Positions 17,653 to 28,684 are shown, counted from the first letter of the stretch. The stretch: DNA of 64,000 nt from Cylindrospermum sp. FACHB-282 (GCF_014697195.1 NZ_JACJRJ010000007.1:98900-162899); one strand, 5' to 3'. The notes: generated from the sequence alone by a model not told the origin. Translations and numbers: made by a program.

Positions 17653-18237
17653 TTAAAAGCAAAAACGAAAGTCATCAAGGGTGAATTGACCATCAAAGGC
17701 GCAGAAGGTCACGCTTTTAATGTCATTGGCTGCTACAGATAATAAGATATTGGGGGGCAGCGTTGAGTTAGAATTTGCCAGATTAGCTGCTGGTAGTGCT
17801 GATTGGCTTAGGAGTTGGCGATCGCGATCGTAAGCGGAAAGCACTAACTGCTGAGAACTCGTGACCAAAGCACTAACCTTGTTGACAGGACTCAAAAAAG
17901 TAGCTTCTAAAAATCCATTCTTGGGCGATCCCATTAAGACTGTCAACCCTGAATGGCAAGGAAATGCTGGATTTGATGCCTGTATTGCCAAGGAATTGGC
18001 AAAAATCACCCCCCAGTGCTCATACTGGCGTTCTACTGCTTCAAAGCATTTTAAATCTTCAAATTTTAGATAAATACACTTAGGTATATATCCCCTAGCG
18101 GCATTAATAGATTCCTCTACCTGGTCTGGCAAAGCTGAGGCTAGTACTTTTTTTGGCAGATCAAAGCTGTCAAGGGCAAATTTAGCATCTTCAAACCTTG
18201 GCACTTGATTCGATGGAAGAGTAGCTTGCTTCACCAT
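17653..18237 (-). CDS. Uncharacterised 194-residue protein
   Basis: No family recognised. There is no signal peptide or membrane segment. The C-terminal part ends in the pattern DIKSVTFCAFDGQFTLDDFRF, which resembles the last strand of beta-sandwich domains in some exported bacterial proteins, but the rest gives no support for export. The gene is 29 bases upstream of the membrane-protein gene on the same strand, so they probably form a two-gene operon. Codon use is unremarkable. Confidence 0.6.
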   Translation of the reverse strand: MVKQATLPSNQVPRFEDAKFALDSFDLPKKVLASALPDQVEESINAARGYIPKCIYLKFEDLKCFEAVERQYEHWGVIFANSLAIQASNPAFPCHSGLTVLMGSPKNGFLEATFLSPVNKVSALVTSSQQLVLSAYDRDRQLLSQSALPAANLANSNSTLPPNILLSVAANDIKSVTFCAFDGQFTLDDFRFCF

Positions 18238-18568
18238 GACATCCCGCTTGAATATTGCCTAGAAAATATTAATCGCTTTTTTCATTAAGCGTTTCGACTA
18301 TTGCTTGACGCTCAAAATTGTCCATGAGTTCTCTGTTACAGTACCACAAAAAAATTTTAGCCGGAATTTATAGCGGTTGTTATCCAAATGTATTTTGACA
18401 ATTTCTCGAATTTAAATATCTCAGAATCTAACGGTGGTAAGAAGTTTTGGAGTTATTAGTTCGCTGATAATAAACAAGGATGGGGAATTTTAACTCCATA
18501 GGTAACCATGACCGATTTACGCAAGTTTTACTCATGGGAGTTAATTACACGAGTGGAAATAAATACTT
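18238..18568. other. Divergent intergenic region, nothing recognised
   Basis: About 330 AT-rich bases between divergently transcribed genes. No RNA gene, repeat or clear operator was seen. A short open frame at about 18507-18590 (beginning MTDLRKFYSW) has no support and overlaps the next gene. Confidence 0.4.
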
Positions 18569-19468
18569 ATGTTTCAGCCACTGGGATTTGAGCAACGCTC
18601 CATAAATACCTCCCTAGGTAAAATCACATATTATACTGCTGCTGGCTCACCTTGGCAGGATAAAATCACCGCCAAACCTGACCGAGAAACTTTGGTATTT
18701 TTGCATGGGTTTGGTGGTGGATCTTCTGCTTATGAATGGTCGAAAGTTTATCCCGCCTTTGCTGCTGAATATCGAGTGATTGCACCAGACTTGATCGGTT
18801 GGGGTAGGTCTGAACATCCAGCACGCAATTATCAGATTGAGGATTATTTGACGACGATTCGGGACTTTATCGAGCAGACTTGTACAGAGCCGGTGACTGT
18901 GATTGCTTCTTCCCTAACCGCAGCGTTTACCATTCGAGTAGCGATCGCACATCCCAATTTATTCAAGTCCTTAATTCTCACCACTCCCTCTGGACTGTCT
19001 GACTTTGGTGAAGACTACTCCCGCAGCTTTTTTGCCCAGTTAGTCAGTGTTCCCATTGTTGACCGCTTGTTGTATAGCACTGGTATTGCCACTGAGGGGG
19101 GTATTCGCAGTTTCTTAGAGCAAAGGCAATTTGCCCAGTCTAATCGAGTATACCAAGAAATTGTCGATGCTTATCTACAATCTGCCCAGCAGCCGAATGC
19201 TGAGTACGCAGCACTGTCTTTTGTACGTGGTGACTTATGCTTTGATTTATCTCTTTACATTCAACAGTTGATCACTCCTACTGCCATTATTTGGGGACAA
19301 AAATCACAATTTACCGGACCTGAAATCGGTCGCCGCTTTGCCGAAATAAATCCCCAAACAATCCGATTTTTTCAACAGTTAGAAGGCGTGGGTTTAACGC
19401 CACAATTAGAATTACCGGCAGTGACAATTGGCTTAATTCGTCGCTTTTTGGCTTTGCTTAATCAGTGA
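18569..19468 (+). CDS. Alpha/beta-hydrolase-fold protein with degenerate catalytic triad
   Basis: Fold clearly that of alpha/beta hydrolases: VFLHGFGGGSSAYEW oxyanion-hole region, VIAPDLIGWGRSEHP, and a nucleophile elbow at residues 111-120. The elbow is VIASSLTAAF rather than GxSxG, leaving Ser115 as the only candidate nucleophile. The usual acid in the WGxxD motif is replaced (WGQKSQ, Ser246), and the usual histidine in GHxPxxE is leucine (GLTPQLE, Leu276). Catalysis by the standard mechanism is therefore unlikely; a binding or scaffold role is possible. Its 299 residues are intact, with no frameshift. Confidence 0.82.
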   Translation: MFQPLGFEQRSINTSLGKITYYTAAGSPWQDKITAKPDRETLVFLHGFGGGSSAYEWSKVYPAFAAEYRVIAPDLIGWGRSEHPARNYQIEDYLTTIRDFIEQTCTEPVTVIASSLTAAFTIRVAIAHPNLFKSLILTTPSGLSDFGEDYSRSFFAQLVSVPIVDRLLYSTGIATEGGIRSFLEQRQFAQSNRVYQEIVDAYLQSAQQPNAEYAALSFVRGDLCFDLSLYIQQLITPTAIIWGQKSQFTGPEIGRRFAEINPQTIRFFQQLEGVGLTPQLELPAVTIGLIRRFLALLNQ

Positions 19469-19644
19469 TTTCTAAATTGATCAAACAAAGCTAAGTAGGT
19501 AGGTGGAGGAAAATCAAAATATATTTCGTTTTGTAAAATGACTAAAACTCAACCAAAATAACGCATCAAACTAACTTTACATATCGTTACGCATTTTGGT
19601 TATCTCACATCCACCTACTTAATTGCGGTTTTTCTGTTTTGGCA

Positions 19645-19682
19645 ATAAAAAATTTCCCCCATACCACCAGGCAATGGGGGAA
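19645..19682 (-). terminator. Rho-independent terminator after the DUF4330 gene
   Basis: On the minus strand TTCCCCCAT and ATGGGGGAA (plus-strand arms 19654-19662 and 19674-19682) form a 9-base stem with an 11-base loop, followed at once by a TTTTTT run (plus-strand As at 19647-19652). It begins 25 bases beyond the DUF4330 stop codon. Confidence 0.75.
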
Positions 19683-19707
19683 CAGATGCTCAACAAAAAT
19701 GATAAAA

Positions 19708-20241
19708 TTATTTGTTTTTCTCTCTGACATCGATAACAGTAGCGTTAAAGTTATAGTTGAACCCGTCTAATTCAAAGGGCATACCAATTTTCACTTTACT
19801 GTTACCAATAACGAATCCACGGTCAGTTTTTTTGGCTTGACCGTCTAAAGTCAAAAGCAAATCTGTACTAAAATTATTTGTTTTTGGATCTGGCAATTCT
19901 TTAACAGTCCCATCAGGTTGGGAAACATTAATTGTTCTCGGTAGCTGTTTAATAGATTGAATTTCAATCTGACCGTAGGATTCATTACGGATAATTACAT
20001 TAGTTTTACCGCCTTTTTTTAATCCGTTGTTGAATAACTGCTCAGGGTCACGCACATTCAAACCACGGACTACTAAATCTACTTCGATAGGTACTGTTTT
20101 TGTACCGACTTGGGCAACTGAACCGGAAGTTCCCGGAAATACAAAGATGCCAAATATAACTAGTAAAATTACTAGTACTGCACCTAAATCCAGAAAATTA
20201 ATTTTGCCAAACAAGCGACCTTTGGAATCTAAAATAGCCAT
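19708..20241 (-). CDS. DUF4330 membrane-anchored protein
   Basis: Matches the DUF4330 family found mainly in cyanobacteria and Firmicutes; function unknown. ATG 20241 gives 177 residues beginning MAILDSKGRLFGKINFLDLG, the family's usual start; the frame is open to 20340 but without support. One transmembrane helix lies near residues 17-37 (AVLVILLVIFGIFVF). A predicted extracytoplasmic beta-rich domain follows, with VDLVVRGLNV and GNSKVKIGMPFEL. A strong terminator follows. No obvious operon partner. Confidence 0.85.
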   Translation of the reverse strand: MAILDSKGRLFGKINFLDLGAVLVILLVIFGIFVFPGTSGSVAQVGTKTVPIEVDLVVRGLNVRDPEQLFNNGLKKGGKTNVIIRNESYGQIEIQSIKQLPRTINVSQPDGTVKELPDPKTNNFSTDLLLTLDGQAKKTDRGFVIGNSKVKIGMPFELDGFNYNFNATVIDVREKNK

Positions 20242-20327
20242 AACAAATTTTCCCAGATATGAGCGGAGTAATTGATTGTAGCAGCAAGGTTTTTGAAGGA
20301 AAGGGGGATCTTCCCTACTTAGTAACC

Positions 20328-20847
20328 AGGACTTACACAAATTAGCGCAGGGGCAATTAATGAATTGCTCCTAAATTTCGTACTTGATGCCTAAGTTCTA
20401 GTAACAACTCGAAGCGGCTGGGCGTTGCGATTATGCGCCAGTCTATCATGACTGCGGAAGCTCCGAGCGGTAGCAACCGACCTTCTGAGTTGTGGTGACG
20501 GAAAAAAGCCCGTTGGGTTTCATTAACTCGGTGCTTTTTGGCAGCATCACACAAGATTTTGGGTGCAAAGGAGATTCTCCAAGCCGCCAACTAGCATTGG
20601 CTGACCAATTTTGGACAGGTTTTTCCCAAGGGTGGAATTCTCAAACTCCTTATTGCACTTAGTACCTAACTATTAAGCTGTTACTTCCTTGAGAAATTCA
20701 TCCTAATTTTGGGCTTTTTTAATGGTGTTTTGATGCGCCTCTTGACGCATCCTACCCGTAGCGTGCGTTAGGGAACGCACGGATTAAGATTTTCAATGAA
20801 TAAAACCAGCGTACATATTTAGCGTTTTTTGTCAATGCGTAAGTCCT
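20328..20847. repeat. Repeat element bounded by AGGACTTAC-type inverted ends
   Basis: AGGACTTACACAA (20328-20340) and TGCGTAAGTCCT (20836-20847) are imperfect inverted ends of the same type as the short element at 38973-39095. The 520-base interior holds patches of common Nostoc repeat (for example GCGTGCGTTAGGGAACGCAC near 20761) and no credible gene. A 77-codon open frame inside (20357-20590, minus) has repeat-derived composition. It may be a non-autonomous mobile element or two half-elements. Confidence 0.45.
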
Positions 20848-20993
20848 AGTATTTCCATGAAGACACTTTTTAGGGATATGGGAGCTACAGGGGCGATATC
20901 ACCTCTTCAGTCTTAAGTTTAGAATGCAACATATAAGGCTCTAAATCCGTCCCTTAACTTAATGTTCTCTGACAATTATCTTCCGACCGGATT

Positions 20994-21872
20994 ATGAACA
21001 ATTGGAAAGGCTATTTAACAAATTACCGTTTGCGGCAACGTCGCTGGTTTTATCCGTTAATTTCGGCAGTAGTCGCCCTTAGTGTGTGCCTGAGCAATCC
21101 TTTGCCTGGAAGGGCTTTAGACATTTGGCAGATTATACGCAAGGGATCGGAGATCGCACCGCAAGTAACGCAGATAATTCAACTGTCTGGTTTATCGATG
21201 AGAGACGAAGTTGAACTTGGTAAGCAGATGAATCAGGAATTGCAAGACGGAGGTGTGCGAATTAACCGCAATCCTGAGATAAATCGCTATGTTGAGCAAA
21301 TTGGACGGCGTTTAGTAGCTAATAGCAGTCGCCCCAATCTCCCTTATACCTTTCAGGTAGTTGATGATAATGCTGTTAACGCTTTTGCAACCCTAGGAGG
21401 CTTTGTTTATCTCAACACGGGTTTACTGAAGACCGCAGACAATGAAGCCGAACTAGCTAGTGTTATCGCCCATGAAATGGGTCATATTGAGGGCAAACAC
21501 TTAATAGAACAGATCCGGCAAAAATCCATCGCTAGTGGTATTGCTACAGTCACAGGTTTAAATCGCAATCAAGTAGTAGGTATTGGTGTAGACCTAGCCC
21601 TCAACCGCCCTCTCAGTCGTCAAGATGAATTTAATGCTGACAAAAGAGGATTAAGCACTTTGACACGGGCTGGTTATGCCCAATCTGGAATGGTTTCGTT
21701 TATGACAAAGCTGCTCAGTAAGGGTTCTGGTCCCACATTTTTGAGTACCCATCCCGCAACTGGCGATCGCATTAATGCTCTCAAACGTCAGATTAATGCC
21801 CAACCTAATAATGGGAGTTACGGGTTGGATAATACCGCTTATCAAGCTAATGTCCGAAGATTTGTGCGTTAA
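20994..21872 (+). CDS. M48-family metalloprotease
   Basis: Zinc metallopeptidase of the M48 (Ste24/BepA/LoiP-like) family, probably acting in envelope protein quality control. Residues about 17-43 form a signal sequence or anchor (FYPLISAVVALSVCLSNPLPGRA). The zinc site is VIAHEMGHIEGKH (HExxH), with the third ligand in DEFNADKRGL. The family loop PNLPYTFQVVDDNAVNAFATLGGFVYLNTG is visible in pieces around residues 109-145. No TPR tail follows, unlike BepA. The gene is monocistronic, convergent with the metallophosphatase gene. Confidence 0.9.
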   Translation: MNNWKGYLTNYRLRQRRWFYPLISAVVALSVCLSNPLPGRALDIWQIIRKGSEIAPQVTQIIQLSGLSMRDEVELGKQMNQELQDGGVRINRNPEINRYVEQIGRRLVANSSRPNLPYTFQVVDDNAVNAFATLGGFVYLNTGLLKTADNEAELASVIAHEMGHIEGKHLIEQIRQKSIASGIATVTGLNRNQVVGIGVDLALNRPLSRQDEFNADKRGLSTLTRAGYAQSGMVSFMTKLLSKGSGPTFLSTHPATGDRINALKRQINAQPNNGSYGLDNTAYQANVRRFVR

Positions 21873-21886
21873 CACTTGCTCGCTGA

Positions 21887-22651
21887 TTATGCTCGCTGTT
21901 TATTGCGGCGATTAATTTGGACTTGGGTCGGATCAATGTTAATTACTGCTTCTTCCAAGGGTAGAAAGCGGACGCGATCGCTAAAAACGTTAGCTTGATA
22001 AACCAGGTTATTTGTTGCATCAAATCCAGTCAACCAGCCACTCCGGGGATGATAAGCACCAGTATCGATGTCTAGCCACCCTTGTCCTTGGGCCAGTTTA
22101 CCAGCAGTAACACCAGGTAGAGTAAAGGTAATGGTATGGCCGACGATAATCAGCTTATCTGAAAAGTATGGCTGTTGAATGCTGTGAAATTCATCGCGTA
22201 TCCAACAAAGTTGATCTGAAGTTTGTTCTGCCACCGATTTAGCTGGATCAACACCTGCATGAGCTAACCATATATCCCCCAAGTCGAGATATGTAGGCAA
22301 AGTCTTAAACCAATCGAGATGTTCATGGGGAATTATGGCTGCGTCGTAACTGGCAAGGGTTGCTTGCCCACCACTGTACAGCCATGCTTGCATAATTGAA
22401 GAAAAGTTATCTCTATTCTGACTCAGAATGCTTAATAACATCTGCTCATGATTGCCTAGCAAACAAGAGTAGTTACTTTGCTTCACAAACTCTACTACCT
22501 GAGAGCTTTGAGGCCCGCGATCAATTAAGTCTCCTAAAAAATAGACTTGATCTTCTGATGTGGGAGCGATCGCCTCCAACAATGCCATTAAACCTTTGTA
22601 GTGACCATGCACATCCCCAATGACAATTCTACGATGACTTTTTTTGCTCAT
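21887..22651 (-). CDS. Calcineurin-like serine/threonine phosphatase
   Basis: Bacterial PPP-type phosphoesterase (PrpA/Ap4A hydrolase-like). Metal and catalytic motifs are GDVHGHYKGL, LGDLIDRGPQS, LLGNHEQML, a histidine in WLAHAGVD and IIVGHTIT. Its 254 residues are normal and it is soluble. In characterised relatives the substrate is phosphoprotein or a diadenosine polyphosphate; this cannot be decided here. The basic C-terminal tail (QINRRNKQRA) is a family-variable region. Confidence 0.88.
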   Translation of the reverse strand: MSKKSHRRIVIGDVHGHYKGLMALLEAIAPTSEDQVYFLGDLIDRGPQSSQVVEFVKQSNYSCLLGNHEQMLLSILSQNRDNFSSIMQAWLYSGGQATLASYDAAIIPHEHLDWFKTLPTYLDLGDIWLAHAGVDPAKSVAEQTSDQLCWIRDEFHSIQQPYFSDKLIIVGHTITFTLPGVTAGKLAQGQGWLDIDTGAYHPRSGWLTGFDATNNLVYQANVFSDRVRFLPLEEAVINIDPTQVQINRRNKQRA

Positions 22652-22875
22652 TGGCTCTTAGCTTGAATAATTTAGCTGAACACTCCTGCTACAGTTTAAG
22701 CTGTCTACTTTCCGAAAACAAAGCTCAAAAAAATTGACATCTCTAATTTTAATTTAATTTTTATGGTACAGGTCTGGTTAACTTGCGAAACAATTATCCA
22801 ATAAATTAGTGATTAGAGGCGTAGCGATCGCTTAAAATTTAGCTAATTCTTGTATAGCTAACTCTCAATCTTACA

Positions 22876-23160
22876 ATGTCTGATACATTTTCTGCTGAAA
22901 TTAGCTCACGCATCTGCAAGCACATGAATGAGGATCATGGTGAAGCCATAGTCCTTTATACTCATGCTTTTGGCGGTGTAACAAATGCCACAGCAGCCCA
23001 GATGCTGTCAATTGATGCCCAAGGGATGAATTTAACAGCACAAGTAAATGGAGAAACGATACCAGTTCGCATTCAGTTTGATCATGTTTTAGCAGATGCA
23101 GAAGATGCACATCAAACCCTAATTGCCATGGTGAAGCAAGCGCGGGTACAAGCAAAATAA
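22876..23160 (+). CDS. DUF2470 domain protein
   Basis: Single-domain DUF2470 protein of 94 residues. The family's signature near the N-terminus, ICKHMNEDHGEAIVLY, is complete, followed by the DAQGMNL strand and IRIQFDHVLADAEDAH-like helix. DUF2470 domains occur alone or as the C-terminal domain of pyridoxamine-phosphate-oxidase-like haem-binding or haem-degrading proteins (HugZ type), so a haem- or tetrapyrrole-related role is possible. No partner domain is encoded nearby. Confidence 0.88.
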   Translation: MSDTFSAEISSRICKHMNEDHGEAIVLYTHAFGGVTNATAAQMLSIDAQGMNLTAQVNGETIPVRIQFDHVLADAEDAHQTLIAMVKQARVQAK

Positions 23161-23216
23161 AAATCGCGTCAGTGAATCTCCTAGCTTTTTGGTTTATTAA
23201 TGCCGCCAAAAGCTGA

Positions 23217-23249
23217 TAATGGGTAATCGGTTCTGCCAATTACCCATTA
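23217..23249 (+). terminator. Hairpin downstream of the DUF2470 gene
   Basis: TAATGGGTAAT (23217-23227) and ATTACCCATTA (23239-23249) are a perfect 11-base inverted repeat with an 11-base loop. There is no T-run, so it may be a dispersed hairpin repeat rather than a classic terminator. Confidence 0.45.
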
Positions 23250-23430
23250 ATGCCTAGGGGTTCGCGCAGCATCTTTGAGAGAAGTCATATCATCTCTGGC
23301 TAATTTAGTTATGATTCCTACATCTGTGCAAAAACAGGGTTTCCCTATTTCCCCATGCCAGAAAGCAAGAACTGCATTCTTAATGATAAGTCTTTAACCG
23401 GACACGACATCAGCCCTAGGCATCACCTTT

Positions 23431-24225
23431 TCAATCTTCCGCTTGCAACAGCCAAAAGCCAGTGTAAGTCATCCCCGAATCATCAGGTTGCACCAACAAA
23501 AAATGCAATCCCCGACTTTGCTGTTTCCGCTGTTCATAAACCTTAGCGGCAGCTGTCACTTCTGAATCGTCAAACGTCGCCACAATCCACCTATCTTGCA
23601 AACCAGCTTCTAAAATTAAGCCATCAGGCGCACCAGTAATGTAATTTAACGCCACAGGATCAGCTTGCTGTAACCAACGTGCTAAACCCATCGATTGCCT
23701 TCCCCCATAAATTATCACACCGGGAATGGACACCGTTGAGGCCAAACCGAGATTAATCGGTTTGAGAAATTCTGGTATGTGTAAAATGGGAATCGGGCGT
23801 TCTGTAAAAACATCAGCAATATCACCCGCTGGGAGTGTAGCAAAGCGCCACTTATCCCCCCAGAGGTTTTCTGGTAATGGTGCTGGAGGTGGTTTTTCCA
23901 CCGCTAAGGGAAATTGCTTTTCTTGCAACCACTGTTTTAATGCCAAAGTGCGGCGGTTAGGTTCAACATGAATACCTAAAGTGCGTCCAGCGGCTGCAAT
24001 TAAACTCAAAGACTGAGGACGAAACACCTGAATTACATCTGGCAATTTTTTATTAGCTGCTAGCTGAAGTTGTGCAGCAACCCAAGCCGAATTCGCTTGT
24101 GATTGGGGACAGGTAGCTGCATACTCAAAGCTGCGAGTCTGATCACAAATCGACAACTCCCATAATACCTGCCCTGTGGCATCCTTGAGCGGACGCTTGT
24201 AAAAATCAGCTTGCCAAATTGTCAT
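23431..24225 (-). CDS. Tab2/Atab2-family RNA-binding protein
   Basis: Homologue of chloroplast Tab2/Atab2, which bind psaB/psbA-type mRNA leaders to promote translation of photosystem genes; cyanobacterial members are poorly characterised. Family blocks visible: WQADFYKRPLKD, VLWELSICD, PDVIQVFRPQSLSLI, LGIHVEPNRRTLAL, LPENLWGDKWRFATL and a C-terminal GFWLLQ. It is 264 residues and soluble. The ATG at 24225 fits the family start (MTIWQADFY). Next to it on the same strand lies fghA, 44 bases upstream, so co-transcription is possible. Confidence 0.9.
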   Translation of the reverse strand: MTIWQADFYKRPLKDATGQVLWELSICDQTRSFEYAATCPQSQANSAWVAAQLQLAANKKLPDVIQVFRPQSLSLIAAAGRTLGIHVEPNRRTLALKQWLQEKQFPLAVEKPPPAPLPENLWGDKWRFATLPAGDIADVFTERPIPILHIPEFLKPINLGLASTVSIPGVIIYGGRQSMGLARWLQQADPVALNYITGAPDGLILEAGLQDRWIVATFDDSEVTAAAKVYEQRKQQSRGLHFLLVQPDDSGMTYTGFWLLQAED

Positions 24226-24268
24226 GAGTTAAAAGAAAGGAATAAATACATCAAAAAAATTAGCAAAT

Positions 24269-25123
24269 CTAGCTAATATCTCGCGCTAAAGTAACAGCAT
24301 GATGGCGGATATGATCTTCAATAAAACTAGAGATAAAATAATAACTGTGGTCGTACCCTGTTTGGTAACGCAAGTTGAGGGGCTGATTAACTGTTGCACA
24401 AGCTTGCTCAAACACCTCTGGTAATAATTGCTCAGTTAAAAATTTATCAGCAGTTCCTTGATCAATGAGAATGGAACTATGATATCCCACTTGCTTAACT
24501 AATTCACTAGCATCATAAGCCATCCAAGTTTCTTGATTACTTCCCAGATAACGGCTAAACGCTTTTTGTCCCCAAGGGCAGCGTATAGGTGCAGTGATAG
24601 GTGCAAAGGCGGAAACTGATTTGTATAGCTGTGGGTTTCGCAATGCACAGACTAGCGCCCCATGTCCCCCCATAGAATGACCAAAAATGCCTTGTTTATC
24701 AGGTTGGGTAGGGAAGTGTGCGTTGATTAAAGCGGGTAATTCTTCGACGACATAGCTATACATTTGATAATGCTGATGCCAATTTTCTGTAATAGCATCA
24801 ACATAAAAGCCTGCACCTGTGCCAAAATCCCACTCGTCATCCTCACCCACAATACCTGTATTTCGGGGGCTAGTATCCGGTGTAACCAACATTAAACCGT
24901 ACTCCGCCGCGTAGCGTTGCGCCCCCGCCTTCACCATAAAATTCTCTTCTGTACAAGTCAACCCGGAGAGGAAATAGAGAACCGGCACAGGTTTTTGTGT
25001 TGCTTGTGGTGGTTGATAAACAGCAAAGCGCATTTCTCCGTTACAGGTTGAGGAGAAATGGCGATAAAAGCCAACTTTGCCACCAAAGCATTTATATTCT
25101 GAGATGAGGTTAAGATTAGTCAT
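24269..25123 (-). CDS. fghA: S-formylglutathione hydrolase
   Basis: Esterase D-type enzyme hydrolysing S-formylglutathione to formate and glutathione, the second step of glutathione-dependent formaldehyde detoxification. Evidence: [20 protein letters not shown], the nucleophile motif [29 protein letters not shown], the acid in [11 protein letters not shown] and the histidine in GYDHSYYFI. Length 284 residues is standard. The first enzyme, FrmA, is encoded at 26085-27194 on the same strand, but a Uma2-type gene in the opposite direction lies between them. Confidence 0.95.
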   Translation of the reverse strand: MTNLNLISEYKCFGGKVGFYRHFSSTCNGEMRFAVYQPPQATQKPVPVLYFLSGLTCTEENFMVKAGAQRYAAEYGLMLVTPDTSPRNTGIVGEDDEWDFGTGAGFYVDAITENWHQHYQMYSYVVEELPALINAHFPTQPDKQGIFGHSMGGHGALVCALRNPQLYKSVSAFAPITAPIRCPWGQKAFSRYLGSNQETWMAYDASELVKQVGYHSSILIDQGTADKFLTEQLLPEVFEQACATVNQPLNLRYQTGYDHSYYFISSFIEDHIRHHAVTLARDIS

Positions 25124-25175
25124 GAATGATTCGTTATTAGTTAAATGTAAGATGTGTTATGGCAATCTTATTTGA

Positions 25176-25294
25176 GGCGTTGCTGAATTAGAATATGAAA
25201 TTGGGAAATTCAACCTTTTTAAGCTTGATTCTTTGCGTCTTTGCGCCTTTGCGCCTTTGCGTGAGACATATTCATATTTTTAATCAGCAACGCC
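25176..25294. repeat. 119-bp MITE-like element with GGCGTTGCTGA ends
   Basis: GGCGTTGCTGAATTA (from 25176) and TAATCAGCAACGCC (25281-25294) are inverted ends; similarity continues inward through AATATGAA. The interior carries tandem CTTTGCGCC-type 9-mers near 25232-25262, a common Nostoc repeat. Too short to encode a protein; looks like a non-autonomous element. Confidence 0.55.
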
Positions 25295-25482
25295 AAACTT
25301 CGGTATCTAGGAAAATGTGGGGTGTTCGGAGTTGCTTAGTCATTTACACTGAAAAAAATACAATTTAGGTATATTTTAATTTTAGCAAGAATACGCATAA
25401 TTTTTATTGAGTCTTAGGATAAAAGCGCGCCTTTTCATCAGAAAAGCTAAACTAAAAATACATCCCCATTCCAGCAGGAGCC

Positions 25483-26046
25483 ATGACCGCTACAACCGCC
25501 CAACCCCTCACCCTAGATGAGTTTCTGAAGCTCCCAGAAACTAAGCCTGTCGGCGAATACATCAACGGTGAAATTATTCTCAAGCCAATGCCTAAAGGAA
25601 GACACAGCCGCTTACAAGGTAAACTCTGTGCTGTAATCAATCAAGTTACAGAAGAGCAGAAAATTGCTTATGGGTTTCCCGAATTACGGTGTAGTTTTGG
25701 AGGACGCTCAATCGTACCTGATGTAGCTGTATTTCAGTGGGGGCGCATACCATTCACAGTCAATGATGAAGTTCCTGATAACTTTGAAATCCCACCAGAC
25801 TGGACAATTGAGATTCTCTCACCAGAACAAAAACCAAACAAAGTGATTGGCAATATTCTCCACTGTCTCAAGTATGGCAGTCGTCTTGGATGGTTTATTG
25901 ATCCTGATGACTTGAGTATTTTGGCATTTTTACCAGAGACACAGCCAGTGCTACTTCAAGGAGAAGATGTATTACCCCTCTTACCAGAAATTGAACTTAT
26001 CCTAACCGTTAATCAAGTTTTTGCTTGGTTAAAGATGGGCCGTTAG
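25483..26046 (+). CDS. Uma2-family (DUF820) endonuclease-like protein
   Basis: PD-(D/E)xK-fold protein of the Uma2/DUF820 family, greatly expanded in filamentous cyanobacteria; cellular role unknown. Typical features are the start LTLDEFLKLPETKPVGEYINGEI in pieces (residues 8-30), RLQGKLCAVIN, the acidic residue in IVPDVAVF and the core WTIEILSPEQ with a later lysine (KPNKVI). At 187 residues it is full length. It stands alone between fghA and frmA in opposite orientation. Confidence 0.9.
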   Translation: MTATTAQPLTLDEFLKLPETKPVGEYINGEIILKPMPKGRHSRLQGKLCAVINQVTEEQKIAYGFPELRCSFGGRSIVPDVAVFQWGRIPFTVNDEVPDNFEIPPDWTIEILSPEQKPNKVIGNILHCLKYGSRLGWFIDPDDLSILAFLPETQPVLLQGEDVLPLLPEIELILTVNQVFAWLKMGR

Positions 26047-26084
26047 CGCGAATGTACGTTAGCTACAGCGTAACGCACCACTAA

Positions 26085-27197
<1,113 letters not shown>

Positions 27198-27395
27198 TTA
27201 GCCCTCCTGAATAAATATAGGTTTCGTTAATCAGCTGATAACGAGTGTATATCGGGTCTGCTTTGTTAAAATCTTATTCTCTGGTTAGATTGGTTAAAGC
27301 TGCGATCGCTGTTTTGGCAACTACATAAACTTTGTACCAGCAGCAACCCCCAAATCATTCGTTCACCTCTCGATTAATTTATTTTGTCAAAGCCT

Positions 27396-28679
27396 ATGAA
27401 ACCTGCCCTAACTCAATTTGGCGCTCAAATGTCCAACCTGACAGGCGTTAGAGCAATTATGAAGGACATTAATGAAACCCTAAAAGCTGGTGCAGGGCAG
27501 GAATTAAGTAATTTGAGTGCTGGAAACCCGTTGATTTTACCGGAGGTAGAACAGTTGTGGCGGGATTGCACAGCGGAACTTTTAGCCAGTTCAGAATATG
27601 GTGAAGTCGTTTGTCGTTACGGTTCCAGTCAGGGCTATGCACCATTAGTTGAGGCGGTTGTCAAGGATTTTAATCGGCGTTATGGGTTGAATTTAACCGA
27701 ACGCAATATTCTGATCACCCCTGGTAGTCAAACTCTCTACTTCTATGCTGCTAACAGCTTTGGCGGTTACACCAACAGCGGTGAACTCAAGGAAATTGTT
27801 TTACCTCTAAGTCCTGACTATACTGGTTATGGTGGTGTTTCCTTGGTTCCAGAAGCCTTAGTTGCCTACAAACCAACTCTGGATATAGATGCATCTGCCC
27901 ACAGATTTAAATATCGCCCCGACTTCAGCCAATTATCAATTACAGAAAAAACAGGTTGCGTGATTTTCTCTCGTCCCTGCAACCCCACCGGTAACGTTCT
28001 TTCTGATGATGAAGTGAGAAAAATTGCTGCTCTAGCTGCACCTTACGATGTGCCAGTATTAATTGACTCAGCTTATGGGCCTCCCTTTCCAGCGTTGAAT
28101 TTTACGGATATGTCGCTGATTTTTGGGGAAAATATCCTTCATTGTACGAGTTTATCTAAGGCAGGGCTACCAGGTGAAAGAATTGGGATTGCTATTGGTG
28201 ATGAAAAGCTAATTCAAGTTCTGGAATCTTTCCAAACCAATATTGGTATCCATTCATCGCGTTATGGGCAAGCGATCGCAGCTATGGCAATTAACTCTGG
28301 TACTTTAGCCGACATTGCCGAAAACGTCATCCGTCCATTTTACCAAAATAAATTTGCAGTGCTGGAAAATACTTTAGAGTCAGCAATGCCGAATAATTTA
28401 CCTTGGTTCCTCCATCGCGGTGAAGGAGCAATTTTTGCTTGGTTGTGGTTGCAAGACTTACCAATTACTGATTGGGAATTTTACCAAGAACTCAAGAAAG
28501 TGGGTGTAATTGTTGTACCTGGTAGTACTTTCTTCCCTGGTTTAAAGGAAGAGTGGCAACACAAGCAGCAGTGTCTACGCATCAGTTTAACAGGTAGTGA
28601 TGCAGAGATTGTGACGGGAATGCAACGTTTAGCCAAGGTGGCTGAACAGGTTTATCAGAGTTCCGCGGTGAGTGCATAA
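27396..28679 (+). CDS. avtA: Valine-pyruvate aminotransferase AvtA
   Basis: PLP-dependent class I aminotransferase of the AvtA type, interconverting valine/2-ketoisovalerate and pyruvate/alanine. Evidence: [47 protein letters not shown], the aspartate in [13 protein letters not shown] and the Schiff-base lysine in [16 protein letters not shown] chose ATG 27396; an in-frame TTG lies four codons earlier. The 427 residues are normal. rimM starts 6 bases after the stop, so the two are probably co-transcribed. Confidence 0.9.
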   Translation: MKPALTQFGAQMSNLTGVRAIMKDINETLKAGAGQELSNLSAGNPLILPEVEQLWRDCTAELLASSEYGEVVCRYGSSQGYAPLVEAVVKDFNRRYGLNLTERNILITPGSQTLYFYAANSFGGYTNSGELKEIVLPLSPDYTGYGGVSLVPEALVAYKPTLDIDASAHRFKYRPDFSQLSITEKTGCVIFSRPCNPTGNVLSDDEVRKIAALAAPYDVPVLIDSAYGPPFPALNFTDMSLIFGENILHCTSLSKAGLPGERIGIAIGDEKLIQVLESFQTNIGIHSSRYGQAIAAMAINSGTLADIAENVIRPFYQNKFAVLENTLESAMPNNLPWFLHRGEGAIFAWLWLQDLPITDWEFYQELKKVGVIVVPGSTFFPGLKEEWQHKQQCLRISLTGSDAEIVTGMQRLAKVAEQVYQSSAVSA

Positions 28680-28684
28680 GAGGA

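Noticed and set aside
20357..20590. 77-codon open frame, minus strand
   Set aside because: It lies inside a repeat element with inverted ends. Its translation looks like dispersed Nostoc repeat sequence, and there is no ribosome site.
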